The position numbers and the translations under genes were made by a program. 64,000 bases of DNA, taken from the NCBI GenBank assembly GCA_027315205.1, contig DAHUYM010000003.1, forward strand, positions 1 through 64,000, written 5' to 3'. The DNA comes from Leptospirillum sp. GTDB lineage: Bacteria > Nitrospirota > Leptospirillia > Leptospirillales > Leptospirillaceae. The notes below the pieces were generated by a model. The model searched no databases and was not told the origin of the DNA. It was given only the letters and a program-made list of their open reading frames with translations. Of this stretch, positions 63,973-64,000 are shown one piece after another; the stretch's first letter is position 1; each line of letters opens with the position of its first letter.

Positions 63973-64000
63973 GACGGGATGCGGATAGTTGACGTCGGAC

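Noticed and set aside
1-64000. CRISPR arrays, insertion sequences, toxin-antitoxin or phage modules
   Set aside because: No regularly spaced repeats, transposase or integrase proteins or paired small toxin genes were seen on either strand.

Overview
The window is a dense, ordinary-looking bacterial chromosome segment of about 64 kb with roughly 59 protein genes and two tRNA genes. I see no insertion sequence, phage gene, CRISPR array or rRNA. Lipid A synthesis (lpxA), LPS export (lptF, lptG) and Lol lipoprotein release genes show a diderm, Gram-negative cell. Isoleucine supply by citramalate synthase, several c-type cytochrome-like proteins, the block IHF-merR-surE-pcm-like and the block aminotransferase-hom-thrC-apgM-lysC suggest the Nitrospirota, possibly a Leptospirillum-like iron oxidiser. 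That assignment is inference; no marker gene proves it.

Layout. 0-7 kb: a NicO-like membrane protein faces uvrD-dnaE. 6.7-12.8 kb, minus strand: a large LpoA-like periplasmic protein, an M50 protease, trpS, a glutamate-type dehydrogenase and accA. 13.3-15.0 kb, plus strand: a cell-wall amidase, a 56-residue zinc ribbon protein and tRNA-Arg(CCT). 15.2-16.4 kb: an orphan gene with its own promoter. 16.6-27.4 kb, minus strand: tlpA-like, nadE, ribBA, ribH, nusB, an unknown gene, purB, purC, purS, a membrane c-heme protein, an Ntn asparaginase and an aldo/keto reductase, mostly with 1-17 base overlaps. 27.5-41.1 kb, minus strand: a long run from one near-consensus promoter: aminotransferase, exported protein, hom, thrC, apgM, lysC, cimA, lpxA, HU/IHF, merR, tRNA-Pro(GGG), surE, a degenerate pcm, cysS and rlmB. 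41.2 kb: a monoheme cytochrome c. 41.8-54.8 kb, plus strand: an RCK_C-like protein, a methyltransferase, a DUF5069 protein, miaB, lptF, lptG, hemH, a glycogen debranching enzyme, mtnA, lysS, lolC/E and lolD. 54.8-57.9 kb, minus strand: a FmdB zinc ribbon, aspC, coaD, rsmD and a strongly expressed peptidoglycan-binding protein. 58-64 kb, minus strand: two glycosyltransferases, purH, purD and a TsaC/YrdC protein. The upstream glycosyltransferase may run past the right edge of the window. Bases 1-98 hold no gene I can support.

How it fits together. Most genes are core metabolism and translation, packed with ATGA, GTGA or TTGA stop/start overlaps. TTG starts are frequent and are often supported by a good ribosome binding site. 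Most notable: two conserved genes (rlmB and merR) have no canonical start codon although a Shine-Dalgarno sits correctly before the expected one; surE is followed by a Pcm homologue that has lost its SAM-binding motif; a membrane c-heme protein is translationally coupled to purS; the ferrochelatase ends in a five-cysteine cluster; and the rsmD start codon lies directly behind an intrinsic terminator. I did not find a clearly new multi-gene system. The heme protein in the pur operon and the missing-start genes are the best leads.
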